DNA from: a virus
Length of the DNA stretch: 64,000 nt
Strand: one strand, 5' to 3'
Virus record (IMG/VR): IMGVR_UViG_3300031251_000016
Location: 1-64,000 of that record
The notes beneath the pieces were generated by a model, which searched no databases, had not been told where the DNA came from, and saw nothing but the letters and a program-made list of their open reading frames with translations. The first letter of the stretch is position 1. Every line of letters starts with the position of its first letter. The translations under genes were made by a program, and so were the position numbers. Below, piece after piece: positions 49,091-56,728 of this stretch.

Positions 49091-49114
49091 GACCGGGGTT
49101 TTGAGGCCCCGGTC
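49091..49114 (-). terminator. hairpin between the barrel gene and the next gene
   Basis: A perfect 8-base stem, GACCGGGG / CCCCGGTC, with an 8-base loop. There is no T run on the minus strand, so it may only attenuate or stabilise the upstream mRNA. Confidence 0.4.
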
Positions 49115-49121
49115 GTTTTCG

Positions 49122-50168
49122 TCAGTGCAGCTGGCCGCCGCCCACCACGCTATTGAGGCTCGATTGCAGGTTAGCGATGTCGGACTGAACCTTAGCGTTG
49201 CCCTGCGTGTTGAAGGTCGCCAGGTTGCCTTGCAGCGTCGCCGCATCCGTCGTCAGGTTGCCCGTGAAGGTCGGAAGCGTCGGCGAGCCGAACAGGGCGC
49301 TAAAGTGGTAGGTCAGTCCAATCGCGACCTTGTTCTCGGCGAACGTCTTGTGGCCGAGATACTGAGTCTGCACCGTCGAGAAGATCGCCGGAGTCGCGCC
49401 ATACTGGAGGCCCGCCGCGGCGACGTTGTGTGAGCCGAAATTCTCATAGAGATACTCGGCCTTGACGGACCAGCCCGGAAGGCCGGTCATCCACTCGACG
49501 CCGCCACCGACCTGGTAGCCAACCCACAGCGGGGCCGTTGAGCCGTAGCCGTAGGCGATCGAGGTCGCCGAACCGCCCGTCACCGAGGAGCCGGTCTGCA
49601 GCGCCGCGAGGCCACCCTTAGCGTAGACGAGCCAGGTCGGCGTGATGAGGTAGCCGACGCGGCCGGTTCCGCCGAAAGCGAATTTCCAGTCGGTCCCGAT
49701 CTGCGCGATGGTCGGAAGCGCTCCGGGGATCACCAACGGCGCGGTCGGGAAGGTGACGCTTTTGCCATTGCCGCCGAGCGGGGTTTCAAAATTGCCCTCG
49801 ACGCCGACGAGGAAGTTGCCGAACGTCTTGTTGTACCCGGCGTTGCCGCCGAAGACGCCGCCGCTGTTGTTGAGATAGGCGGTCGCGCCTGCGGCCCACC
49901 CGTACGGCGCGTAGACCGGATTTAGAGTCGTCGACGAGAATCCGGTCTGATAGGCGGAGAGCTGCATGCTCGGGGAGGCGTCCCAGACGTAGCCAGCGCT
50001 CACGCCAGCGTAGAACCCATCCCACGGCGCCACGGTCGGGGCGGGAATGGCGGGGGCGGCCTTGCGGCTAGGCAGATCGGCGGCGCGCGCCTGACCAAGC
50101 ATGATGGAGGCGGCGCCGAGGCCGAGCGCCGTTGCGGCGAGCAAAAGGGGAAGGCGATTCGATCGCAT
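49122..50168 (-). CDS. outer-membrane beta-barrel protein (Omp25/31-like)
   Basis: A 348-residue protein with a Sec signal peptide (cut after ARA) and the mature start ADLPSRKAAPAIPAPTVAPW, typical of rhizobial Omp25/31/RopB proteins. The barrel has repeated strands (DGFYAGVSAGYVWD, GNFLVGVEGNFE, AFGGTGRVGYLI, GLTYHFSALFG). The C-terminal 45 residues after the barrel form a helical Asn/Gln/Leu tail (LATFNTQGNAKVQSDIANLQ), an unusual addition. Carried by a phage, it may change host surface properties or block superinfection. Confidence 0.82.
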   Translation of the reverse strand: MRSNRLPLLLAATALGLGAASIMLGQARAADLPSRKAAPAIPAPTVAPWDGFYAGVSAGYVWDASPSMQLSAYQTGFSSTTLNPVYAPYGWAAGATAYLNNSGGVFGGNAGYNKTFGNFLVGVEGNFETPLGGNGKSVTFPTAPLVIPGALPTIAQIGTDWKFAFGGTGRVGYLITPTWLVYAKGGLAALQTGSSVTGGSATSIAYGYGSTAPLWVGYQVGGGVEWMTGLPGWSVKAEYLYENFGSHNVAAAGLQYGATPAIFSTVQTQYLGHKTFAENKVAIGLTYHFSALFGSPTLPTFTGNLTTDAATLQGNLATFNTQGNAKVQSDIANLQSSLNSVVGGGQLH

Positions 50169-50276
50169 GAGGAAAGCTCCATAGCCGGGGATCGGCTGCG
50201 GAGCTTTTTAGCGCATACGCAGTCGCTCGACTGTGACCTAAAAGCCACAGCGGCGGGGAATCGTAGTTAAGCTAGC

Positions 50277-50411
50277 TCAGCCTTTCGTTTTGTTTGCCGC
50301 CCACGCGAGGGCGAGCACGATAACTATGAGGGCAAAAATTGCCGGGTCCGTCGATAGGTAGAGCAAGAGCGCCGTGACGAGCGCCGCCCCGAGGACTTCG
50401 AGCGCGCGCAT
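50277..50411 (-). CDS. small membrane protein
   Basis: A 44-residue protein, MRALEVLGAALVTALLLYLS, then AIFALIVIVLALAWAA and a basic end. Two adjacent hydrophobic helices. The start shares one base with the upstream stop (TGATG), so it is translationally coupled. Confidence 0.5.
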   Translation of the reverse strand: MRALEVLGAALVTALLLYLSTDPAIFALIVIVLALAWAANKTKG

Positions 50412-50608
50412 CACGGCGCACGCTCCTGTATCTCGGACGGCCGGAGCTTGATGACGCTACCGCCGAGGGTTTCGGCGTGGACCCATTTGCGCCCGATCTT
50501 TACCACGGTCGCGAGGCGCGCGCCGCGCGCACCCCATTCACTTTCGGGGCGGATGTGAATCCGCGAGCCCACCGAAAAGCCGAGTTTGATCTCTCGGGCG
50601 GTTTTCAT
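50411..50608 (-). CDS. small hypothetical protein
   Basis: A 65-residue basic protein starting MKTAREIKLGFSVGSRIHIR. Beta-rich with VVKIGRKWVHAETLGGSVIK, resembling a small SH3-like or KOW-like fold. It overlaps the genes on both sides. A leading ATG follows AGGAG sequence (GAAGGAGCTTGGG). Confidence 0.5.
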   Translation of the reverse strand: MKTAREIKLGFSVGSRIHIRPESEWGARGARLATVVKIGRKWVHAETLGGSVIKLRPSEIQERAP

Positions 50609-50781
50609 CTCCCAAGCTCCTTCTTGATCTCCTTTTTTCGCGTGAAGTCCGAGTCGCTCGCGTCGCCGGCGCCTTTCAAGAAGGCGGCGGCAAGCAGGCA
50701 AACGACGGTCGCGGCGATCACGGTAAACACGGCGGGAACCTCCTCGATTTCGACTCGGTCGGGTTTGAGCGTGACTTTCAT
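50605..50781 (-). CDS. small membrane-anchored protein
   Basis: A 58-residue protein: a short beta start (MKVTLKPDRVEIEEVP), a transmembrane helix (VFTVIAATVVCLLAAAFL) and a charged tail (FTRKKEIKKELGR). ATGA overlaps on both sides. Function unknown. Confidence 0.5.
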   Translation of the reverse strand: MKVTLKPDRVEIEEVPAVFTVIAATVVCLLAAAFLKGAGDASDSDFTRKKEIKKELGR

Positions 50782-51122
50782 GCGACGTCCCGCCATTTGC
50801 CCTTGGGCCGCGTCCAATCGCTGAAGCGCTCGGCGAATTCGACGGCGCTTTCAGAGTCAAGCAGGTCGTCGCCATTGTCAAAACGCTGCGACAACTGCTC
50901 GCCGATCCGCGCGGCGACTTCTTTCGTAACGTCGACGCAGATTCCCTCGACGGGGCAGACGCGCAAGACCATCTCGGCGTCGTCTATCGCCCCGCTCAGG
51001 ATCTCGGCTTCAAGCTCGGCGACTTCCATGCCGGGTTCACTCTCGGCCCAGTATCGGACGAGGCGCATATCCCGCGCGCGAAACGAGCGCAGCACGATTG
51101 CGAAGGGTTCAGTCGGTTTCAT
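50778..51122 (-). CDS. hypothetical acidic protein
   Basis: A 114-residue acidic protein starting MKPTEPFAIVLRSFRARDMR, with the ribosome-binding site AAGGAATC (a variant of the AGGAGTC used by its neighbours). Helical parts include EVAELEAEILSGAIDDAEMV. The end, RPKGKWRDVA, overlaps the next start. Family not recognised. Confidence 0.55.
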   Translation of the reverse strand: MKPTEPFAIVLRSFRARDMRLVRYWAESEPGMEVAELEAEILSGAIDDAEMVLRVCPVEGICVDVTKEVAARIGEQLSQRFDNGDDLLDSESAVEFAERFSDWTRPKGKWRDVA

Positions 51123-51186
51123 GGTTGGGATTCCTTGTTTGGGAGAAAAGGCCGAGGCGGAGGACCAGCAACGCCCCGGCAAGGCG

Positions 51187-53028
51187 TTACTCCGCCGCTT
51201 CGGCGAGCGCGGGCGGCGCGTCTATGACGACGAGCGCCACGTTGACGTTTGTTCCCGACTCCTTGAACGATCCGGCCGGCAAAGCGCGCCACGTTGCGGA
51301 GGCGACGCGGGGCGATTCTTGCCAGCGCTCGAAAGCCGCGCCTTGCCTCGGCCCGTTTGCGCACAAGGCGACGAGCCGGCCGCCCGGTTTCAGGAAGCGC
51401 AACGCGTGCTCAACGTGCTTGACGTCGACGCCGTTCTCGAAGGGCGGATTCATCAAGATGCGGTCAAACTGACCGATTGTTACCGGCTCCGGGTCGAAAG
51501 GCGTGCTTGTGGCGACGACGGCAGCCGGCCCGTCGATCTCTAAAAAATCCGCATTTTTCAAGAAGGCTCCGAAGGAGGCTTTCAAGTTATGCCGAGTCGC
51601 CTCGCAAAGCTGCGGGTTGACCTCGATTCCGACTCTGAGCGCATCGGCTCCGATCGCCTCAAGCAGTCGCCCCGTTCCGAAACTCGGCTCTAAGACGCGG
51701 GCGCCCGGCCGCACGTCCGCCAGCGCAACCATCTGCTCGGCGATCTCGACGGGAGTCGGGAACAGTTGCGGCGCCGAGACAACTTTGACGCCTTCCTTCG
51801 CGGCCTTCTCAAGCGCGCGGAAAGCTTCGGCCTTGTCGTCGACCGGCGCGGGTTCAGTCTTGGCGACGGGCGGCGCAGCGTCTGACAGGAAAAAGCCCGT
51901 CCCGTCGCTCGCTTCATGCAAGCGACCTGCTTCCCGCGCCTCGGCGACTTGCGCCGCGCTCATAACCCCAGTGATTTTATCGAGCTCGATATTGCGCGGA
52001 AAGTTTTTGCCGCCGTTCCCCCAGTTGTCGAGAACAGTTATGGTGACTCGGTTAACCTTATGCACGTAGGACCAGCCGCCGCGGTGACTCGCCCAGCATT
52101 TGACGGCGCCGCCCTTTTCCGGTTTCGTCTGGTCCGTTGCGATCCCGCCAGCCTCGGCGAGCATGGCGCGCTCATAAGCGAGGCGGTTTTGGTAATGCTC
52201 AATCCACCGTTCGGCGCGCGCGATGACGCGCGGGTAAAGCTGGCGGCCTTGTTCGATGACCTCTTCCAGCGTGCGGGGGGCGAAGAGAGTCGACGGCTCG
52301 CCTTTTTCGAGGCGGTCTAGGGCGCCCCATGCGGTCTCGCGAAGAAAGTCGCCCGGCGCGTCGCCTTCTTTTTTCGCGACATTGAATGAATTGTGATTCG
52401 CGAAGTATTTGGCTTGCCCGATCGTGATTCCCTCAAGCGACCAGAAACGCAGGCGCGCTTGAGCCTCAAGCTTGTTGGTCGTCGCCTTGCGAAGATCCGA
52501 CTCGATTCCCTTGATACGGCGGGCGCGGACGGCGGGAAGCTCCTTGTATTTCGCATGGCGCAAGGCGCCATCGGCGCGCGCCGTCCAGTAGGTTGACGTC
52601 CTCCAAAGCTTCACGGCCTGACGCATTCCGTTTTCGATGCGCTCGGCGTCTTTGCGCGCTCGGCGCTCGGAATGATGGCCGACAAGGATAGGCTGTCCGA
52701 GCGGGATTCCGTCCGCAATCGCCGCGACGGCTTTACGAGCGCGCTCGGCTTCGGCGCCGCGCTTGTCGCTGTAGTCCTCGAAACGCTCGGCGCGCTCCTC
52801 CGCCCGGTCGACTAGGCTCTTGTCTTCGTCTTCGATCTCGCCGGCGAGCTCGATTAGGAAGTCTTCGCGCGCTGGCGTCCACATTGGCGCGAAAAATAAA
52901 TCCTGCTTCGGCGCCCATTTGAAGCCGAGCGCCTTGGCTTTGGCGTAGGTCTCGGCGTCGAGCCGTTGCGAGGCGTAGAGGCGAAGCTTGTTATCGTCGG
53001 GCGAGTAGGTAGCAGTAAACGTGGTCAT
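51187..53028 (-). CDS. DUF3560 - DNA methyltransferase fusion
   Basis: A 613-residue protein. The N-terminal part (about 1-250) matches DUF3560: FTATYSPDDNKLRLYASQRL, DKRGAEAERARK and PILVGHHSERRARKDAERI. The C-terminal part (about 430-600) is an S-adenosylmethionine-dependent methyltransferase with VLEPSFGTGRLLEAIG (motif I) and FDRILMNPPFENG (NPPF, N6-adenine type). It may modify phage DNA against restriction. ATG 53028 is preceded by AAGGAGTC. It begins the group of minus-strand genes sharing this ribosome-binding site. Confidence 0.8.
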   Translation of the reverse strand: MTTFTATYSPDDNKLRLYASQRLDAETYAKAKALGFKWAPKQDLFFAPMWTPAREDFLIELAGEIEDEDKSLVDRAEERAERFEDYSDKRGAEAERARKAVAAIADGIPLGQPILVGHHSERRARKDAERIENGMRQAVKLWRTSTYWTARADGALRHAKYKELPAVRARRIKGIESDLRKATTNKLEAQARLRFWSLEGITIGQAKYFANHNSFNVAKKEGDAPGDFLRETAWGALDRLEKGEPSTLFAPRTLEEVIEQGRQLYPRVIARAERWIEHYQNRLAYERAMLAEAGGIATDQTKPEKGGAVKCWASHRGGWSYVHKVNRVTITVLDNWGNGGKNFPRNIELDKITGVMSAAQVAEAREAGRLHEASDGTGFFLSDAAPPVAKTEPAPVDDKAEAFRALEKAAKEGVKVVSAPQLFPTPVEIAEQMVALADVRPGARVLEPSFGTGRLLEAIGADALRVGIEVNPQLCEATRHNLKASFGAFLKNADFLEIDGPAAVVATSTPFDPEPVTIGQFDRILMNPPFENGVDVKHVEHALRFLKPGGRLVALCANGPRQGAAFERWQESPRVASATWRALPAGSFKESGTNVNVALVVIDAPPALAEAAE

Positions 53029-53104
53029 GACGTGACTCCTTGTTTCGTCGATGCGATTGCATCGGCAGTTGGTGAAAGGTTGCGGGCTTGGTTTGGCTTG
53101 GGCG

Positions 53105-53269
53105 CTAAGCGTCCCAACGGCGAAACGTGACGCGGTGCGCGAAGTCGCGCCCGCGATCGTAGGCAAGCAAAAGATCCCGGTCCGCGTAGTGGCGAGTCAC
53201 GTCGCTGCGAAATTCCAAAAAGCCGCATGCGAACGCAACGGTAACTTGCGCCATTCTCTTGACGGTCAT
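53105..53269 (-). CDS. small hypothetical protein
   Basis: A 54-residue protein starting MTVKRMAQVTVAFACGFLEF and containing LAYDRGRDFAHRVTFRRWDA. The 23-base sequence around its start is identical to that of the DUF3560 gene (GTCATGACGTGACTCC...), so the start region was duplicated. Confidence 0.55.
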   Translation of the reverse strand: MTVKRMAQVTVAFACGFLEFRSDVTRHYADRDLLLAYDRGRDFAHRVTFRRWDA

Positions 53270-53338
53270 GACGTGACTCCTTGTTTCCCGGCGCGACGGC
53301 GCCGGCGATTGCTGAAGGGCTGCGGGTTTGGTGAAGAG

Positions 53339-53557
53339 TTAGCAGTGCGGGTACGTGAAGCGCATTTGTTGCGTGTCGCGGTCGACCGCTAAGCAGCCGC
53401 GCCTTTCGAGTCCTGCGACCGCGCGCAAGGTTGCGCGGTCGCGCCCGAACGCGTGCCAGCCTCGATACTTTTCGACGAATTCTAAGAGCCGGACTTGGTG
53501 CGCGCCGACTGCGACAATCGGCCCTGCGGCGCCGTGGTAGATTGTGAATTTAGCCAT
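53339..53557 (-). CDS. small hypothetical protein
   Basis: A 72-residue protein, MAKFTIYHGAAGPIVAVGAH..., with AAGGAGTC before ATG. RDRATLRAVAGLERRGCLAVDR resembles a small winged-helix-like segment, so DNA or protein binding is possible. Function unknown. Confidence 0.55.
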   Translation of the reverse strand: MAKFTIYHGAAGPIVAVGAHQVRLLEFVEKYRGWHAFGRDRATLRAVAGLERRGCLAVDRDTQQMRFTYPHC

Positions 53558-53560
53558 GAC

Positions 53561-53803
53561 CTAGACTCCTTCGTGAATTGGCGCCGACACGTCGGCGTAG
53601 AGTGTCCAAAGCTCGGCGAGGATTGCGGACGTCGGCGCGTTCGGCCGCGTCAATTCCATCGCTTCAAGCTCAGTCTCGAATTGCGTCGCGTCGTCGCCTT
53701 GGAAAAAGACGTCACGGCGCGCCGCATGGTTGGTTAGGAGATAACAGGCGCCGGCGCCCGCGCTCCGCACGCTGTAGGGCGCGGCTTGTCGAATGAGAAT
53801 CAT
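53561..53803 (-). CDS. small hypothetical protein
   Basis: An 80-residue protein starting MILIRQAAPYSVRSAGAGAC. VFFQGDDATQFETELEAME is a motif I associate with small proteins in other phage early regions, often beside DUF3560 genes. Start context is AAAGGCTCTAGCC. Function unknown. Confidence 0.55.
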   Translation of the reverse strand: MILIRQAAPYSVRSAGAGACYLLTNHAARRDVFFQGDDATQFETELEAMELTRPNAPTSAILAELWTLYADVSAPIHEGV

Positions 53804-53805
53804 GG

Positions 53806-54246
53806 CTAGAGCCTTTCGTTTCCGATGACTCGAAAGGTTGACCCTTCAGGAAAGTAGACAGGCGCGCCGCCGTCGCTTCGGCGCGACTCAATCGCCAAGT
53901 GACAGGGGCGCCAGCCTGTCGACTTGCCAAGCCAAAACCGCTCTTTTTCGCCGCTCGGCGTAGTCACTTCAATGCGGCGGCCTTCGAGACCGATTAGCGG
54001 CTTAACGAGCTCGGACGGGTCGCGGGCGCCAGTCGCGCGCGAATGCGCGGCGCCAAGATCCATTGCGAGGCTATAGGCCGCATAAGCTTCGATTGTGCCT
54101 ATTTCGACAGACTCGCACGGTCGTTTGAGCCACGCGAGAACTTCGCGGCGCCAGCGCTCCGCAACGTCGAATCCAAGGCAGGTATAGCCTTCGCCGCACG
54201 GTATGACGTAAAGCCGCTGCTCGGCGTTTACGGTGACTTGTGACAT
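53806..54246 (-). CDS. hypothetical protein of the small-gene array
   Basis: A 146-residue protein starting MSQVTVNAEQRLYVIPCGEG, with GAGGAGTC before ATG. It contains SLAMDLGAAHSRATGARDPS and a beta-rich end (RRIEVTTPSGEKERFWLG). Not recognised. It is the third largest gene of the array. Confidence 0.55.
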   Translation of the reverse strand: MSQVTVNAEQRLYVIPCGEGYTCLGFDVAERWRREVLAWLKRPCESVEIGTIEAYAAYSLAMDLGAAHSRATGARDPSELVKPLIGLEGRRIEVTTPSGEKERFWLGKSTGWRPCHLAIESRRSDGGAPVYFPEGSTFRVIGNERL

Positions 54247-54258
54247 TGGCTTGACTCC

Positions 54259-54438
54259 TCAAAACGTGCGATTGGAATAGGGGCGGGGACCGTAGAATCC
54301 TCCGCCGTGACGCGTAGCGACTAGCTGCGCCAGGTGGCGCATAGTCGGGAATCGGACGCCTTTCGGGCGCGCCGCGTATCCCGCATCGGTCGACTCCGTC
54401 ACCTCGCGAATCTTCGATTTGAACTTGATGGTGGCCAT
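54259..54438 (-). CDS. small basic hypothetical protein
   Basis: A 59-residue basic protein, MATIKFKSKIREVTESTDAG..., with KGVRFPTMRHLAQLVATRHGGG. The stop codon overlaps the GAGGAGTC ribosome-binding site of the next gene (54246). May bind nucleic acid. Confidence 0.5.
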   Translation of the reverse strand: MATIKFKSKIREVTESTDAGYAARPKGVRFPTMRHLAQLVATRHGGGFYGPRPYSNRTF

Positions 54439-54441
54439 TGC

Positions 54442-54678
54442 TCAAGCCTCCGGTAACGCGCGCAACGCGGCGTAAGTCATCTTGCGCGCGCTCAAGCCGA
54501 GGCGCGCGCAAGTTTCGCGGAAAGCTTCACCGTCGCGACTCCAGCTGTGGGCGCGGCCGTGGATCGTATCCGCGACTCCCGCCATGAACCGCTCAAGGCG
54601 AGCGGCGTCTTGCGCCCACGGGTATTTCTCAAGCAAGACGGCGCGAAAGGCTGCGATAAACTGAGCTTTGGTAGGCAT
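54442..54678 (-). CDS. small hypothetical protein
   Basis: A 78-residue helical protein: MPTKAQFIAAFRAVLLEKYP, then FMAGVADTIHGRAHSWSRDG. GAGGAGTC lies before ATG 54678. A two-helix alpha bundle is likely. Function unknown. Confidence 0.55.
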   Translation of the reverse strand: MPTKAQFIAAFRAVLLEKYPWAQDAARLERFMAGVADTIHGRAHSWSRDGEAFRETCARLGLSARKMTYAALRALPEA

Positions 54679-54694
54679 GGTCGACTCCTCTTGA

Positions 54695-54913
54695 TTAGCG
54701 CGCGAGGCGCGTTCCGTCACGAAAGGGAAGCTCGCCAGAAAGCTTTTGCAGCGCGCAGATACGCTCGTAACGCTCCGGCGAATTGAGGCGCATGGTGGGC
54801 CAGTCAAAACCAAAGGCGCCGCCTCCGGCGAAGTCGCGGCGATAGGCGCGGATCAGCGCGTCTATTTGGCGCGCGCATCCTTCTTTCGATTTAGGCCAAG
54901 GCTTGATTGTCAT
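54695..54913 (-). CDS. small hypothetical protein
   Basis: A 72-residue protein, MTIKPWPKSKEGCARQIDAL..., with TGGAGTC before ATG 54913. Contains FGFDWPTMRLNSPERYERIC. Unknown. Confidence 0.55.
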   Translation of the reverse strand: MTIKPWPKSKEGCARQIDALIRAYRRDFAGGGAFGFDWPTMRLNSPERYERICALQKLSGELPFRDGTRLAR

Positions 54914-54938
54914 GGTAGTGACTCCAGGGTTTCGAGGC

Positions 54939-55163
54939 TTAGGCGCCCCAGTAGAAATTGGCGCCTTGCGCCTGCAGGCGAGACCAGTCGCGCGGCGTTG
55001 GATAGCGGCGCCAATTGTCTTTGATGTAGTCAGGTAAGCGGTCCCAAGGCGTTCGGGGAATGTTGTAGGGGCGCGAGTCGAAATAGACCGGCATAGCGCG
55101 GCAATCGTTTTCATAGGCGCGCCGCGCGTCGTCGAAAGCGTGGCTTTGTTTGGCGAGATTCAT
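54939..55163 (-). CDS. small hypothetical protein
   Basis: A 74-residue protein, MNLAKQSHAFDDARRAYEND..., Tyr/Arg/Pro rich (RPYNIPRTPWDRLPDYIKDN), with TTGGAGTC before ATG 55163. Unknown. Confidence 0.55.
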   Translation of the reverse strand: MNLAKQSHAFDDARRAYENDCRAMPVYFDSRPYNIPRTPWDRLPDYIKDNWRRYPTPRDWSRLQAQGANFYWGA

Positions 55164-55179
55164 AGGGGTGACTCCAAGG

Positions 55180-55626
55180 TTAGCGCGTAAGATCGAAATA
55201 AATCGTGCCGTCATTGGCGCGAAATATGTTGCCGCTGCAGTTTCCAGTCTCCGCGCGGGCTTGGTACTCTTGCCAGTCGGACTCGTCCGGATCATTGTCG
55301 AGTCCAGCCTCGCGCATATCGCCCGCGATTAGCTGAATAAAGAGCGCGTTACATTCGACGTCCGACCATGCGGCAATCTCTTCGTCGCTCCATGCGCCGA
55401 AGTCTTTGACGTAAGCTCGCAAGGCTTCAATCTGTTCTGGCGTGGTCAACAAAGGCGAGCTCGCGCCTTCATCTTTAGCGTTTCGCCAAGTCTCGGCGCC
55501 CGCGTTTTTGCCGCGCTCCGCAAGGTAGCGTTCATGCGTCCAATGGAACGCGCGAGCGCTGGAATGAAGCGACAGAATCCGCGAGACTAGCTCGCCTTGG
55601 ATTCTAAGGGCGCGACCTATGTTCAT
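55180..55626 (-). CDS. hypothetical acidic protein of the small-gene array
   Basis: A 148-residue protein starting MNIGRALRIQGELVSRILSL. It is Trp/Glu/Asp rich and mainly helical (EIAAWSDVECNALFIQLIAG), ending in a beta hairpin (GTIYFDLTR). The start context is GGAGCTTGAGTC, a variant in which GGAG and AGTC are split. Confidence 0.55.
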   Translation of the reverse strand: MNIGRALRIQGELVSRILSLHSSARAFHWTHERYLAERGKNAGAETWRNAKDEGASSPLLTTPEQIEALRAYVKDFGAWSDEEIAAWSDVECNALFIQLIAGDMREAGLDNDPDESDWQEYQARAETGNCSGNIFRANDGTIYFDLTR

Positions 55627-55712
55627 GACTCAAGCTCCGGCATAAGTGAGAAGGGAGACTCCAGCGCCGACAAGGGCGCCGGAATGAGAGAAGAAGAGGA
55701 GGCGCGCGAAGA

Positions 55713-56303
55713 TCATTTCGCTTTGCGGAGCTTGCGGTAAAACCGCCACGCTGCAGCGTCCAAGGCGCCGCGCAAGCTGTCATACGAGAGCCCACGGTCG
55801 CGATAGTACTCGGCGTCCACTTCGTCGACCGGCTGCAGTTCGGCAGTTATCCACGCGGCGCCGAAAGCTTGCTCGCCTTCTGGCCCTTCATAGACGGTCG
55901 CGTGCAAGCCGTAGTCGGCCTCTCCGACAACCTCAGTGTGAGCCATGACGAATCGCCGAACGCGTTTGCCGGCTACGTATTCGTTTGCGAGCAAGGCGCG
56001 AATTGCGTCGTAAGGACAATCTGAATCCTTGAGTGTGACCAGAAAACGGGGGAAATTTCCTTCGTTTCCGTCGCCACTGCGAAAAAGGTAGGTTTTAGCC
56101 TTGGACGCCGAGTCTTCGCTTTCAGTCTCTTGCGCCATAGCGTCGTATCCCGCGTTGAATTCGGCAATCGCCGAGTCGCGAGAGGAACGCATGCCATAGT
56201 GGCAACCATAGCAGCGCTCGAACCCCGCCTTGCGAGCGGCGGCGCCTGCTTGGCGATACTCGCCTTTAGCCTTTAGAGCCTCAATTTCTTGCGCAGTGGA
56301 CAT
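55713..56303 (-). CDS. hypothetical protein, largest of the small-gene array
   Basis: A 196-residue protein: MSTAQEIEALKAKGEYRQAG, then CYGCHYGMRSSRDSA, then a region like a small alpha/beta domain (RFVMAHTEVVGEADYGLHAT). CYGCHYG could bind metal with later His. GAGGAGTC precedes ATG 56303. Function unknown. Confidence 0.55.
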   Translation of the reverse strand: MSTAQEIEALKAKGEYRQAGAAARKAGFERCYGCHYGMRSSRDSAIAEFNAGYDAMAQETESEDSASKAKTYLFRSGDGNEGNFPRFLVTLKDSDCPYDAIRALLANEYVAGKRVRRFVMAHTEVVGEADYGLHATVYEGPEGEQAFGAAWITAELQPVDEVDAEYYRDRGLSYDSLRGALDAAAWRFYRKLRKAK

Positions 56304-56315
56304 TGTCTCGACTCC

Positions 56316-56543
56316 TCAGTTCGGGCGAAGGGCGCGGCGCCCATGCGCCGCGAGATAGCCAAGGGCGGATTTTTTGGCGCCCGTTGACCAGTAGAAAGTG
56401 ACTACGTTCCCGCCATTGTTGCAGCGGGCGAAGCGTCCTTTGATTCCCTCGAATTCGACCCATTGACCAGGGCGAAGGAGTCCCGCTTGAGCGGCGCGCA
56501 TGTAGGCGCCGGAGTCGGGGAAGCTGATGCGGGGAAGGAACAT
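56316..56543 (-). CDS. small hypothetical protein, first of the array
   Basis: A 75-residue protein starting MFLPRISFPDSGAYMRAAQA with QWVEFEGIKGRFARCNNGGN, an SH3-like beta pattern. AAGGAGTC precedes ATG 56543. As the most upstream gene of the array it follows the intergenic region with the GGCGAAAA repeats, which may control the whole group. Confidence 0.55.
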   Translation of the reverse strand: MFLPRISFPDSGAYMRAAQAGLLRPGQWVEFEGIKGRFARCNNGGNVVTFYWSTGAKKSALGYLAAHGRRALRPN

Positions 56544-56728
56544 GCGAGACTCCTTGTTTGCCAGGTAGCGCCATTTGCTCGACGCCGTTTCGATAGTCGC
56601 TACAGTGAAGTCAGAATGTGGCGAAAAAAGGGCGAAAATGTGGCGAAAATAAGGAAATGACTACCAGCGGCGCCCGTGCTCGCCGTGGCGCCGCCGTGGC
56701 GGTGACGGTGCAGAAGGTATTGATTTAA
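56544..56728. promoter_or_regulatory. control region of the minus-strand array with phased repeats
   Basis: Intergenic. GGCGAAAA occurs at 56620, 56631 and 56642, exactly 11 bases apart, within two copies of AATGTGGCGAAAA (56615 and 56637). The part near 56718-56735 is AT rich (TATTGATTTAATTAGG). No clear -35/-10 pair was found on the minus strand. It could hold an operator or a replication origin with iterons. Confidence 0.5.
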
